Shown here piece by piece: positions 7,515 through 15,862 of a stretch of 64,000 nucleotides of DNA. Each line of letters opens with the position of its first letter. Within the stretch, counting starts at the first letter, position 1. The translations under genes and the position numbers were made by a program. The stretch is from Alkalihalophilus pseudofirmus OF4 (GTDB lineage Bacteria; Bacillota; Bacilli; Bacillales; Bacillaceae_D), in assembly GCF_000005825.2 (NCBI RefSeq), contig NC_013791.2, positions 2,604,001 to 2,668,000 on the forward strand, written 5' to 3'. Below the pieces are notes generated by a model. The model worked only from the letters and a program-made list of their open reading frames with translations. It did no database searches and was not told the DNA's origin.

Positions 7515-7591
7515 TGGTGCGCCCTGAGAGATTCGAACTCCCGACCTTTTGATTCGTAGTCAAACACTCTATCCAGCTGAGCTAAGGGCGC
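7515..7591 (-). tRNA. tRNA-Arg (anticodon ACG)
   Basis: This 77-nt gene encodes CCA. The acceptor GCGCCCT pairs with AGGGCGC. The loop is CTACGAA, and A34 is expected to be edited to inosine. Confidence 0.97.
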
Positions 7592-7600
7592 AAATATAAA

Positions 7601-7672
7601 AGCGGAAGACGAGATTCGAACTCGCGACCCCCACCTTGGCAAGGTGGTGTTCTACCACTGAACTACTTCCGC
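7601..7672 (-). tRNA. tRNA-Gly (anticodon GCC)
   Basis: This 72-nt gene lacks CCA. The acceptor GCGGAAG pairs with CTTCCGC, and the anticodon is GCC in the TTGCCAA loop. Confidence 0.96.
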
Positions 7673-7677
7673 AAAAA

Positions 7678-7752
7678 TGGCTGGGCTAGCAGGATTCGAA
7701 CCTACGCATGACGGAATCAAAATCCGTTGCCTTACCGCTTGGCGATAGCCCA
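7678..7752 (-). tRNA. tRNA-Gln (anticodon TTG)
   Basis: This 75-nt gene encodes CCA. The acceptor TGGGCTA pairs with TAGCCCA, and the loop is TTTTGAT. It differs at several positions from the solo tRNA-Gln at 10.76 kb. Confidence 0.97.
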
Positions 7753-7762
7753 AAACTAAAAA

Positions 7763-7839
7763 TGGGGCGACTGATGGGAATCGAACCCACGAATGCCGGA
7801 ATCACAATCCGGTGCGTTAACCACTTCGCCACAATCGCC
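7763..7839 (-). tRNA. tRNA-His (anticodon GTG)
   Basis: This 77-nt gene has the extra 5' G(-1) paired to C73, giving an 8-bp acceptor, and encodes CCA. The loop is TTGTGAT. Confidence 0.97.
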
Positions 7840-7853
7840 ATCTTAGTAATAAA

Positions 7854-7938
7854 TGGTGGAGGGGGACGGATTCGAACCGCCGAACCCTGAGGGAGCGGAT
7901 TTACAGTCCGCCGCGTTTAGCCACTTCGCTACCCCTCC
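7854..7938 (-). tRNA. tRNA-Tyr (anticodon GTA)
   Basis: This 85-nt class II tRNA encodes CCA. The acceptor is GGAGGGG and the loop is CTGTAAA. Confidence 0.97.
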
Positions 7939-7955
7939 ACTATATTGTTTTTAAA

Positions 7956-8032
7956 TGGCGGTCCGGACGGGACTCGAACCCGCGACCTCCTGCGTGACAG
8001 GCAGGCATTCTAACCAACTGAACTACCGGACC
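7956..8032 (-). tRNA. tRNA-Asp (anticodon GTC)
   Basis: This 77-nt gene encodes CCA. The acceptor GGTCCGG pairs with CCGGACC, and the loop is CTGTCAC. Confidence 0.97.
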
Positions 8033-8036
8033 ATTT

Positions 8037-8113
<77 letters not shown>

Positions 8114-8148
8114 TCGTTTTAAAGTAGTATTTACTATTCAAGAAAATA

Positions 8149-8241
8149 TGGCGGAGGAAGAGGGATTCGAACCCCCGCGCGGTTTAACCCGCCTGTCGGT
8201 TTTCAAGACCGATCCCTTCAGCCGGACTTGGGTATTCCTCC
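8149..8241 (-). tRNA. tRNA-Ser (anticodon TGA)
   Basis: This 93-nt class II tRNA encodes CCA. The acceptor is GGAGGAA and the loop is CTTGAAA. Confidence 0.97.
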
Positions 8242-8249
8242 GCGATATA

Positions 8250-8325
8250 TGGTGGAGCCTAGCGGGATCGAACCGCTGACCTCCTGCGTGCAAGGCAGGC
8301 GCTCTCCCAGCTGAGCTAAGGCCCC
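8250..8325 (-). tRNA. tRNA-Ala (anticodon TGC)
   Basis: This 76-nt gene encodes CCA. The acceptor GGGGCCT has one G-T pair, and the loop is CTTGCAC. It is the first gene of the array in transcription order. The promoter should lie in 8326-8419, where no clear hexamer pair is visible. Confidence 0.97.
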
Positions 8326-8419
8326 ATATGTAATGCGATAAAAAGTGATTGCCTTTTCTATCGTTGTTTTTTCGCTCACCAGCGACGTTTAATAATGTAC
8401 CATGAATCGCAATAAAAAT

Positions 8420-8465
8420 ACAAGCCTTTTTTGAAAAAAAGTTATATTTTTTTAAAAAGGCTTGT
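8420..8465 (-). terminator. Terminator after comGB
   Basis: The perfect inverted repeat ACAAGCCTTTTT/AAAAAGGCTTGT with an A/T-rich loop lies 18 nt beyond the comGB stop. It would insulate comGA-comGB from the tRNA array, so the distal comG genes need their own promoter. Confidence 0.75.
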
Positions 8466-8482
8466 AACTTAAGGTATTCGCC

Positions 8483-9547
8483 CTATTGCAGAGAGCCAAT
8501 CATTTGAAACATAGGAAGCATAATACCAAGGAATAAAATAAAAATAAAAGCTCCAATTAAAATAAAAATAAAAGGTTGTAAGTAATCCATCACTTTGGTT
8601 AACTTCTCTTCTAATTCTGAGTAAATCAATGTACTGAAATTTTCTAGATCTTCTCCTAAGTAGCCCGTCCTCTCTCCATTCTCGATGACAAAACTTAATT
8701 CTTTTATAAAATAATCTTTTTCTTTTACTAAAAGATAAAATGGTGTGCCAAGTTGCAGTTCAGACTTGATTTTAATCACTTCTTGCTGGAAAAATAGCAG
8801 ATGATTTTGTTTTTCGAACAGAGATAATGCTTGTTGAAGGGAGGTTCCTGAGAGAAGAAGACGTCCTATTTGAAGGGAGAAAAAATAGGTGCTTAATTGT
8901 TTTACGATCTGATTGACAAAGGGAGTATTTAATAAAAACTTCATTCTTCTACTTGGCGGCCACTTTTTCTTAAACAGAAATATATAGAATAAAGAAAACA
9001 CTATTAAAAGGATTGTTGCTGCTCCTATGTACGGGATAGCTGTTAGAGAATGCAGAACAATAGTAGTTAACAGCGGAGGGTCCCCCTGCATTGTTTCAAA
9101 TAAAGAATTAAAATGAGGAACAACAAACAAATGGAGTACAATTAGAACGACGAAACAAATCCAGACAAGCATTACTGGGTACCTCAACAGCTTATACATT
9201 TGATGTTTCGTAACCTGCCGCTTTTCTAATAATGTTCCAGCTTGTATAAATCCATCACTTACCTGTCCATGATATTGATAAAAATAAAGAAATGAAATCA
9301 CATCTCTTGGAACCGGCAATTGAGAGAAAGACTGATGAATTTCTTGACCATTTTTAAGAGATGCCTGCACTTGTGTGAGGGGGACCGAAACTTCTTTTGG
9401 AAGATGTATAAGCATAAATGATAAGGCGTGGTCCATAGAATATCCTTGCTTTAACAACTTCCCTAAAAGTTTGAATGATCTTGCATACACCATTTGCTGA
9501 TTACCGTTAAAAATAGATGTTTGCTTATGAGTAACCCGATCATTCAC
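8483..9547 (-). CDS. comGB: Competence pilus polytopic membrane protein ComGB
   Basis: This 354-residue type II secretion/pilus platform protein (GspF family) has hydrophobic spans near residues 128-146, 168-192 and 328-350. The segments between them are soluble, and the C-terminal one has ENGERTGYLGEDL, a typical GspF feature. It anchors pilus assembly for DNA uptake. GTG start: GTGA overlaps the comGA stop and GGGGAGG lies just upstream, so the two genes are coupled. Unusually, comGC does not follow; a terminator and the tRNA array do. Confidence 0.93.
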   Translation of the reverse strand: MNDRVTHKQTSIFNGNQQMVYARSFKLLGKLLKQGYSMDHALSFMLIHLPKEVSVPLTQVQASLKNGQEIHQSFSQLPVPRDVISFLYFYQYHGQVSDGFIQAGTLLEKRQVTKHQMYKLLRYPVMLVWICFVVLIVLHLFVVPHFNSLFETMQGDPPLLTTIVLHSLTAIPYIGAATILLIVFSLFYIFLFKKKWPPSRRMKFLLNTPFVNQIVKQLSTYFFSLQIGRLLLSGTSLQQALSLFEKQNHLLFFQQEVIKIKSELQLGTPFYLLVKEKDYFIKELSFVIENGERTGYLGEDLENFSTLIYSELEEKLTKVMDYLQPFIFILIGAFIFILFLGIMLPMFQMIGSLQ

Positions 9548-10578
9548 CCCTCCCCACCCCTTTCACACTCGTTTGTATAACCCAGAGCCCAAGCCTTTCT
9601 TAGTTGGTTTTCTAAAGTATTTGCCTCTCTTGTTAAACCCTTGTTCACCATCTTTCTAATTTGCTCGTTATGATCAAACGTATAGAGGGAACCACGATTA
9701 TAGATAGGCATGTGATTAAAAGACTCTACTTCCATTCTTACCTTGCTTTGACGATTAACTAAACACTGACAGATGACTGCCTGTAATCCTTCACATACAT
9801 CTTGTTTAGACACACCAAATTCCAACATCCTTAATACGGCTGAGTAATTATTATTTGCATGCACAGTCGCAAAAACAAGATGTCCTGTCAAAGCTGCTCG
9901 AACGGCTAATTTAGCCGTTTTTTCATCTCTGATTTCTCCAATCATAATGACATCTGGATCATGTCTTAAAGCTGCCTTCAACCCAATATCAAAGGTAATA
10001 CCTGCCTTATCATTTGTTTCAATTTGTATAAGATAATCAAGAGTTCTTTCAACGGGATCTTCGATGGTAATAATTTTTTTGGAAGAGGTATAGAGGATTT
10101 CTTCTAAACATGCGTATAAAGTGGTTGTTTTACCAGAGCCAGTTGGTCCTGAAATTAAACAAAGTCCTTGCCGGAGAGTAGTGATATATTGGAGTTGTTG
10201 AACATTCGATGAAAGGATCGGGAGATGTATTAATTCTTTTTTTCGCTTTTGAGGTAATAGCCGCACTGCTAAACTTTCTTTAGAACGTGTAGGGAGGGTT
10301 GATAGTCTGAGATCAATTTTTTCTTTTTTCACAACAATTGTCATCGCATTACTTTGAGGAAACCGCCTTTCTCCTATATCCATGCCACAATGATACTTTA
10401 AGTGCCCAAGCACTCTCTCACCTAACATAAGAGGAATCGATTTATAATCGTACAAGGTACCATTCATTCTAAACTGAATGAGCCATTCACGTTCTAGAGG
10501 GACTAAATGGATGTCGGTGGCATGTACACTTACTGCTTCTTCAAACATGGCCATACTTATTTTTTCTACATCATACAA
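9544..10578 (-). CDS. comGA: Competence traffic ATPase ComGA
   Basis: This 344-residue GspE/PilB-type ATPase powers pseudopilus assembly at the inner membrane face. Walker A GPTGSGKT is at residues 144-151. The Asp box lies around TIEDPVE (171-177). Walker B is DVIMIGEIRD (209-218), and the His box TGHLVFATVH is at 231-240. A TTG start follows GGAGAGAGAG and gives the family N-terminus (EKISMAMFEEAV). It is the first gene of the proximal comG group and is divergent from a solo tRNA-Gln. Competence control by ComK is expected from the family, but no perfect ComK box was found. Confidence 0.95.
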   Translation of the reverse strand: MYDVEKISMAMFEEAVSVHATDIHLVPLEREWLIQFRMNGTLYDYKSIPLMLGERVLGHLKYHCGMDIGERRFPQSNAMTIVVKKEKIDLRLSTLPTRSKESLAVRLLPQKRKKELIHLPILSSNVQQLQYITTLRQGLCLISGPTGSGKTTTLYACLEEILYTSSKKIITIEDPVERTLDYLIQIETNDKAGITFDIGLKAALRHDPDVIMIGEIRDEKTAKLAVRAALTGHLVFATVHANNNYSAVLRMLEFGVSKQDVCEGLQAVICQCLVNRQSKVRMEVESFNHMPIYNRGSLYTFDHNEQIRKMVNKGLTREANTLENQLRKAWALGYTNECERGGEG

Positions 10579-10761
10579 ATCTCTCTCTCCTCTCGATTTA
10601 AAAGATCAATGTAAAAAGAATAATTATAAGGAACGTTATTCAAAGTGATTCAATATGATTATTCTTTCGATAAGAACAGTTATTCGATATTTTTTTTAAA
10701 AAATCCTGCAATAAAGATGAATAAACGAACAAAATCAGGTTACTCTATAAGTACAGAGCGA

Positions 10762-10833
10762 TGGGCTATAGCCAAGTGGTAAGGCACCGGACTTTGACTC
10801 CGTTATTCGCTGGTTCGAATCCAGCTAGCCCAG
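10762..10833 (+). tRNA. Solo tRNA-Gln (anticodon TTG)
   Basis: This 72-nt cloverleaf has acceptor TGGGCTA/TAGCCCA and loop CTTTGAC. CCA is not encoded. The anticodon stem (CCGGA against TCCGT) has a mismatched outer pair, unlike the copy in the array. A strong terminator follows at once. Confidence 0.94.
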
Positions 10834-10844
10834 TATATCTAAGA

Positions 10845-10876
10845 AGTGGACATGAAGCATTCATGTCCACTTTTTT
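10845..10876 (+). terminator. Terminator of solo tRNA-Gln
   Basis: A 12-bp perfect stem (AGTGGACATGAA with its complement, loop GCA) is followed by TTTTTT. Confidence 0.92.
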
Positions 10877-10940
10877 ATCATTTGTTCATGACTTATGCAT
10901 AGGTTTGTATAGAACAACCTTATAATTGCAGGTGGTGACA

Positions 10941-11477
10941 ATGAATATTTTACATGAATTTAAAGAATTTGCTGTTCGTGGAAATGTGATTGATATGAGT
11001 GTTGGGGTCATTATCGGCACGACATTTGCAAAAATTGTAGAATCTTTTGTTGAAGATGTGATCATGCCTCCCTTTAGTGTGCTGTTCGGACAAGTTGATT
11101 TTTCTAATCTATACCTTAATTTATCGGACCGTCGCTTTAATTCATTCGCCGAGGCTGAAGCTGCCGGAATTCCCATGCTTAAATATGGTATGTTCTTAAA
11201 TCACATTGTTCACTTTGCCATCGTAGCTTTCATCTTATTTTTATTTGTCAGGCAGATGAACAGAATCAGAAGGCCGGATGAAGATCCGTTAATCGATATG
11301 AAAACAAAATTATGTTCTTATTGTTTCAAATCCATTGCCTATAAAGCACGCAGGTGCCCACACTGCACATCAAATTTAATTCAACGTTCAAACAGTAAAA
11401 ATGCCGAAAACTTAAATATTTCTAATCCAACACATACTCTCCCATTAAAAACAGTTATTAAAAAGCGTTCAAAATAA
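10941..11477 (+). CDS. mscL: Large-conductance mechanosensitive channel MscL with C-terminal zinc ribbon
   Basis: This protein opens under membrane tension to release solutes in hypo-osmotic shock. The MscL core is clear: N-terminal EFKEFAVRGNVIDMSVGVIIG enters TM1 (about 18-45), and TM2 is at about 83-105, followed by a basic/acidic linker. The protein is about 178 residues, longer than most. The extra tail has C125-x2-C128 and C139-x2-C142 (CSYCFKS...RRCPHC), a rubredoxin-like zinc ribbon, then a polar basic end. The ATG at 10941 is chosen because AGGTGGTGA precedes it; a start 15 nt upstream overlaps that site. Confidence 0.93.
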   Translation: MNILHEFKEFAVRGNVIDMSVGVIIGTTFAKIVESFVEDVIMPPFSVLFGQVDFSNLYLNLSDRRFNSFAEAEAAGIPMLKYGMFLNHIVHFAIVAFILFLFVRQMNRIRRPDEDPLIDMKTKLCSYCFKSIAYKARRCPHCTSNLIQRSNSKNAENLNISNPTHTLPLKTVIKKRSK

Positions 11478-11478
11478 T

Positions 11479-11511
11479 AAGCGTTCAAAATCTTGATGAT
11501 TTTGAACGCTT
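11479..11511. terminator. Bidirectional terminator mscL / HNH gene
   Basis: A 14-bp stem (AAGCGTTCAAAATC with its complement) lies between convergent stops. Its minus-strand reading also encodes the last residues of the HNH protein. A partial extra copy (AAGCGTTCAAAAT) lies just upstream. Confidence 0.8.
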
Positions 11512-11796
11512 CTCTTTTGATTTTTTTGTTTTAATTAACGTTTGTGAAGGCTGCTTCCGTATCCATTTGATGTATTTTTTTATTTGCTCATCATCTTTTA
11601 AACGTGGGATTGTATCAAGCCGAATAGCAAGTTCTACATTTGTATAGAGTGCATGTATTTGTTTATGACAAGGGATGCACAGCAATGCCTTTTCTAAATG
11701 TGCTCCCCCCTCCTCCCTTGGAGTCAGGTGATGAACCGTAAGCTGCACGTTGTCTCTCTCACACAGTTCACATGTACCTACTCTTAGTTTCTTCAA
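11485..11796 (-). CDS. HNH-fold nuclease-like protein
   Basis: This 103-residue protein has an HNH zinc-finger nuclease core: CELCERDNVQLTVHHLTPREEGG (CxxC then HH), followed by LLCIPCHKQIHALY. These residues give the Zn ligands and the catalytic His of the HNH/YisB-like group. The C-terminus is very basic (KTKKSKEKRSKSSRF), which suggests nucleic acid binding. TTG start behind AAGGAGAATG. It is probably a housekeeping single-domain HNH protein; no phage or restriction partners are adjacent. Confidence 0.78.
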   Translation of the reverse strand: MKKLRVGTCELCERDNVQLTVHHLTPREEGGAHLEKALLCIPCHKQIHALYTNVELAIRLDTIPRLKDDEQIKKYIKWIRKQPSQTLIKTKKSKEKRSKSSRF

Positions 11797-11819
11797 AAGT
11801 TCATTCTCCTTTTTTATAT

Positions 11820-11873
11820 AATCTACTCAATTTAATCTACTCAATTTAATCTACTCAATTTAATCTACTCAAT
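11820..11873. repeat. 14-bp tandem repeat, four copies
   Basis: The unit AATCTACTCAATTT is repeated three times exactly, followed by a fourth copy that matches over 12 nt. It lies in the upstream region of the HNH gene. Confidence 0.95.
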
Positions 11874-11904
11874 CAGGGTAGTATTCTATTCCCAGCTTAA
11901 TACT

Positions 11905-12087
11905 CTATAAACCGCCGTCTTCTTTCATTTGTCTATATTGGATATATGCGATAAAGATAAAATTCAGCCCAACAAGAGAAGCGATAAACGCACCAAACAA
12001 AAACTCCTGATTCAAAAGCCAATGATACCCAAACAATAAAATAGATAACAAGGTGACAATTACTCCTGCTGAAAAGAATGCAATCAT
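11905..12087 (-). CDS. Small membrane protein of unknown function
   Basis: This 60-residue protein has two hydrophobic segments (about 3-22 and 28-50) and a charged tail QYRQMKEDGGL. ATG follows AAGGAGGAATTTAA, a very good site, so it is likely translated. No family is recognised. It sits alone, divergent from the yjcD helicase. Confidence 0.65.
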   Translation of the reverse strand: MIAFFSAGVIVTLLSILLFGYHWLLNQEFLFGAFIASLVGLNFIFIAYIQYRQMKEDGGL

Positions 12088-12254
12088 TTAAATTCCTCCT
12101 TTTAATAACTTATTTTCCTTTATGAAAAAAAGTCCAACTCTCCTCTTAAATCTGCTAGGATAGAAAAGTGGTTTACAACGTGAAACAAAATGTAACGACA
12201 GTATTAATAAATCAACATGATTGAATTTGGTTAATGAAGTAAGGAGGCTTTGAT

Positions 12255-14612
12255 GTGAAAACAGCCTTATATAAACAAAAAGTCATTCAGCTGTCTTCAA
12301 TCGAACGCAGCCAATGGCAACAAATGTATAATGCTAGTATTCGACAAGAACTAACTTGTATGCATTGCGGGGAGCCTTTGCGCATCTATATCGGCATTCA
12401 TGAGGCACCCTTTTTTATTCACCCGCCTACTTCTCTTGATTGTCTTAAAGAAGTAGCAGCCTATGAGCGAGAGTCTCAAAAAAAACAAAGCGATCGTACA
12501 GAAACATCTTCTCTCAACGGTTTTAAAATGCCTGTCAGAAGAGAGATCTCTTCTTCTGGCAATGAATCATCTGCAACAGACCAGTGGAAACCGCCAGAAC
12601 CAATAAAAGCCATTCCTACTTTCACTGCTCACCATAAGAGCGGCCATGAAGAATACACAGGTTACAGAGCGATCCTTAAAGAACAAGGTATTTCATTAGA
12701 TGATCAGCAATGGAATGCTGCTACTACAACGGAAGGACCGCTGCTTATTTTAGCCGGAGCAGGAAGCGGGAAAACCAGAGTACTAACAACTAGAGCTGCC
12801 TATATGCTTACAGAGAAAAATTATTCACCAAAACAAATGATATTAGTCACTTTTACAGCAAAAGCAGCAAAAGAAATGAAAGAAAGAATGACAATTTATC
12901 CTGGGGTCACAAAAGGTGCCCTTCAACAGTTAGTAGTTGGAACCTTTCATAGCATCTTTTACAGAATGCTCATGCATTATGACTTTGAAAAATGGAACAG
13001 CCAGCATTTATTAAAATGGGATTGGCAAAAAGACCAGATATTAAAAGAGGCTGGCCGAGAGATCGACTTAGATGAAAAGGAATTTGCATATGACCAGGCA
13101 CTAACTCAGATAAGCTGGTGGAAAAATCATATGCAAAACCCCAACGAAATTAAGCCTAAAGATATATGGGAAGAGCGCGCGGCTTACTTATATAAGCGTT
13201 ATGAACAAATGCGGACCAGTAAACGTTTGTTTGATTTTGATGATATGCTATTAGGCTGCTATGATCTCTTAACAACAAATCAAGCATTGCTTGAACGCTA
13301 CCAAGAACGCTTTGCCTATGTCTCTATTGATGAGTTCCAAGACATTAATAAGGTGCAGGTTGAATTAATTACTTTACTTACAGAAACTAAGCGGAACCTT
13401 TGTGTGGTAGGAGATGATGATCAATCAATCTATGCCTTTCGCGGGAGCGATCCTGATTATATTCTCAATTTCAAAAGCGATTACCCTGAAGCAAAAGTAT
13501 GTGTTCTCGATCAAAATTACCGTTCTACCCATCCCATTGTTGAATCAGCTAATAATGTCATTACAACTAATAAAACTCGCTTTAATAAACAGCTCCATGC
13601 CCAGCACACCGATGAGAATGCACCTGTTCTCTTTTTCCCTTATGACGAGGAAGAGGAAGCAACAATGATCGTGAATGATATTAAAAGCAGAATAAAAAAT
13701 GGCGCCGAGCCAAGTGATTTTGCTGTGTTGTTTCGAACAAATGTGACGTCACGCGCTTTATTTGAACGAATGGTAACTTCAAGCCTGCCAATTTCTATTG
13801 AAAGTGACGGGGATTCATTTTACCGTAGAAAAGCAGTTCGTAAAGTTCTCGCCTACTTGCAGTTGTGCATCAATCCTGATAACGGACAGGCTATACAAGA
13901 CCTAATTGGAGCTCTATTTTTAAAGCAGCAAGTCATTCAAGATTTGAAAGCTCTCACAATTACGGAAGATTGTTCGTTTGTAGAGGCGCTTACTCACTTA
14001 AGCGGTCTGCCTAACTTTCAACAAAAGAAGCTGCAAAAACTTCCTGAACAATTTAAACAAATCAAAAAGAAGACACCCGTTGAGGCCATTGCCTTTATTG
14101 AACAAGAAATGGGCTTGAAGGATTATCTCAAAAAGCAAGGAAATGAAGGAAATAAACTCGATCGCGGGTCAGATGATGTACGTGATTTAAAAGTGGCGGC
14201 TAGACAACATGAAACGATAGAAGCTTTTATTCAACATGTTGATCATATGATTGCCAAACAAGAGGAAGCTAGAAAGATGCCAGCCGAAAAAACGGCTGTT
14301 CAATTATTAACGATTCACCGTGCGAAAGGACTGGAATATAAACATGTTTATATCCTAGGTGCAAATGAAGGTTCGCTTCCCCATGATTACGCATTAGATG
14401 CTTGGCGTGAAGGTGATGACAAACCTCTCGAAGAAGAACGGCGTTTAATGTATGTAGCTATGACGAGAGCTAAAAATACTCTAGCCATATCTGTACCGAC
14501 TATGAGACGCGGTAAAAGAGCTCATTCATCAAGGTTTGTAAGAGAGGTGAAGAAGATGGCTCGTACCCAATCGAAACATAAGATTCCTTCTTTAATTGGA
14601 GGTAAGAGATGA
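12255..14612 (+). CDS. yjcD: UvrD/PcrA-type DNA helicase YjcD with Cys-rich N-terminus
   Basis: This 785-residue superfamily 1A helicase has Walker A LAGAGSGKTRVL near residue 170 and VTFTAKAAKEM after it. The DEFQDIN Walker B, GDDDQSIYAFRG, the TIHRAKGLEYKHV motif and EERRLMYVAMTRAK follow. The first ~100 residues precede the helicase core. They hold a putative zinc site C35-x2-C38, H56 and C63 much like the start of CoiA in this window. GTG start after AAGGAGG. It overlaps the HD gene by 4 nt. In B. subtilis yjcD also lies near the fabI/coat locus, as here. Confidence 0.9.
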   Translation: MKTALYKQKVIQLSSIERSQWQQMYNASIRQELTCMHCGEPLRIYIGIHEAPFFIHPPTSLDCLKEVAAYERESQKKQSDRTETSSLNGFKMPVRREISSSGNESSATDQWKPPEPIKAIPTFTAHHKSGHEEYTGYRAILKEQGISLDDQQWNAATTTEGPLLILAGAGSGKTRVLTTRAAYMLTEKNYSPKQMILVTFTAKAAKEMKERMTIYPGVTKGALQQLVVGTFHSIFYRMLMHYDFEKWNSQHLLKWDWQKDQILKEAGREIDLDEKEFAYDQALTQISWWKNHMQNPNEIKPKDIWEERAAYLYKRYEQMRTSKRLFDFDDMLLGCYDLLTTNQALLERYQERFAYVSIDEFQDINKVQVELITLLTETKRNLCVVGDDDQSIYAFRGSDPDYILNFKSDYPEAKVCVLDQNYRSTHPIVESANNVITTNKTRFNKQLHAQHTDENAPVLFFPYDEEEEATMIVNDIKSRIKNGAEPSDFAVLFRTNVTSRALFERMVTSSLPISIESDGDSFYRRKAVRKVLAYLQLCINPDNGQAIQDLIGALFLKQQVIQDLKALTITEDCSFVEALTHLSGLPNFQQKKLQKLPEQFKQIKKKTPVEAIAFIEQEMGLKDYLKKQGNEGNKLDRGSDDVRDLKVAARQHETIEAFIQHVDHMIAKQEEARKMPAEKTAVQLLTIHRAKGLEYKHVYILGANEGSLPHDYALDAWREGDDKPLEEERRLMYVAMTRAKNTLAISVPTMRRGKRAHSSRFVREVKKMARTQSKHKIPSLIGGKR

Positions 14613-15250
14613 ATAAAGGGATTATAGAAAAAACGGAAAAATGGGTAAAAGCTCAATTGATCAACGAAGAATCAGGCCATGATTGGTATCACATTTTACG
14701 TGTGACAAGAACTGCTCAGCAAATTGCTAAAGAAGAACACGCTAACGATGAGATCGTCACTCTTGCTGCATTGGTACATGATTTAGCTGATGATAAAGTT
14801 GCTCAAAACGAAAAAGAGGCTTTAAAGAAAATAGACGAGTGGTTTAAAGAGAATGGTTTAGGTGATGAGGCGATCGCACAAATTATCTCTATCATAACCA
14901 CGATATCCTTTAAAGGAGGCAATGGGCAGCCAGTCTCCACTTTAGAAGGAAAAATCGTGCAGGATGCAGACCGTTTAGATGCACTAGGTGCGATTGGTAT
15001 TGCTCGCACGTTTGTGTATTCAGGACATAAAGGACAGCCTATGTATGACCCTGAATTACCTGTTAGAAATGAAATGTCCATAGAGGAATATCGACACGGG
15101 AAATCATCGGCTGTACACCATTTTTATGAGAAACTCTTAAAGCTGAAAGATCAAATGAACACTACAACTGGCATGAAATTAGCTGCCCGGCGTCATGCCT
15201 TTATGGAAACATACCTTGAACAGTTTTACCAAGAATGGAACGGCCGATAA
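14609..15250 (+). CDS. HD-domain phosphohydrolase (YpgQ/YedJ type)
   Basis: This 213-residue metal-dependent phosphohydrolase has the HD signature: HDWYHILRV gives the first His, LVHDLADDK the HD pair, and QDADRLDALGAIGIAR the last Asp. Related B. subtilis YpgQ hydrolyses nucleotides with pyrophosphohydrolase activity; the substrate here is unknown. GGAGG precedes the ATG and the gene overlaps yjcD by ATGA, so they form an operon. A rho-independent terminator follows. Confidence 0.85.
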   Translation: MNKGIIEKTEKWVKAQLINEESGHDWYHILRVTRTAQQIAKEEHANDEIVTLAALVHDLADDKVAQNEKEALKKIDEWFKENGLGDEAIAQIISIITTISFKGGNGQPVSTLEGKIVQDADRLDALGAIGIARTFVYSGHKGQPMYDPELPVRNEMSIEEYRHGKSSAVHHFYEKLLKLKDQMNTTTGMKLAARRHAFMETYLEQFYQEWNGR

Positions 15251-15258
15251 TAGTGTGC

Positions 15259-15290
15259 AAACCTCCTTCCTAAATGAAGGAGGTTTCTTT
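15259..15290 (+). terminator. Terminator after yjcD-HD operon
   Basis: AAACCTCCTTC pairs with GAAGGAGGTTT across a 6-nt loop and is followed by a T-rich tract. Confidence 0.88.
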
Positions 15291-15382
15291 CATATTGTCG
15301 AATATCCTATTAGCCCATACATATAGCCAGTTTGTATGGCATAGTATTTCTATAGAGATCCAATAAGCTGGAGGTGTATGTC

Positions 15383-15796
15383 ATGCAAAAGCATCTAATC
15401 TCTAAATCAAAGCTTACTCCTGTTCAACTACAGCAACGACTAATTTACACGGAATCAGAATTAGCGAAATACAAACAAATCGTCAATAAATACCAAAATG
15501 ACTATCATTATAGTTTAATTGATCAACTGCAGGCAGAAAATAAGCAGCTAAAAAAACAGTACGCAAACTCATTTGATCTTGAGAACAAGGTTAGCGAGCT
15601 AACTAAAAAACTTGCACTAGCAGAAGAAAAAATCGCAAGGTACGAAAGCACTGGACCTTATTCAACCAGATCTTCATTTGTTAATCAGGAGAATACAGAG
15701 GACCACCCAGAACTCGTTGAAAATCAAGGTGAAATGACCATTGAACGAAATTGGTTTCACCGCAGTTTAATGAATCATAAAGAAGAAAATGAATAA
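15383..15796 (+). CDS. Coiled-coil protein of unknown function
   Basis: This 137-residue hydrophilic protein has heptad-like helices at about 15-90 (LQQRLIYTESELAKYKQIV, LQAENKQLKKQ, KVSELTKKLALAEEKIARYE). An acidic tail follows. There is no signal peptide. The ATG is set by GGAGGTG 6 nt upstream. It opens a group of coat-like genes, so a sporulation role is possible but unproven. A strong terminator follows. Confidence 0.6.
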   Translation: MQKHLISKSKLTPVQLQQRLIYTESELAKYKQIVNKYQNDYHYSLIDQLQAENKQLKKQYANSFDLENKVSELTKKLALAEEKIARYESTGPYSTRSSFVNQENTEDHPELVENQGEMTIERNWFHRSLMNHKEENE

Positions 15797-15803
15797 TGGA
15801 AAT

Positions 15804-15836
15804 AAAGCCAGCTGACAGGCTCAGCTGGCTTTATTT
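15804..15836 (+). terminator. Terminator after coiled-coil gene
   Basis: AAAGCCAGCTGA pairs perfectly with TCAGCTGGCTTT over a 5-nt loop, followed by an A/T-rich tail. Confidence 0.9.
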
Positions 15837-15862
15837 ATTTTCCAAACAATTTATTTCACTTG

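Noticed and set aside
11485-11796. HNH protein as part of a defence or homing element
   Set aside because: It is a small stand-alone HNH protein, with no methylase, intron or toxin-like partner.
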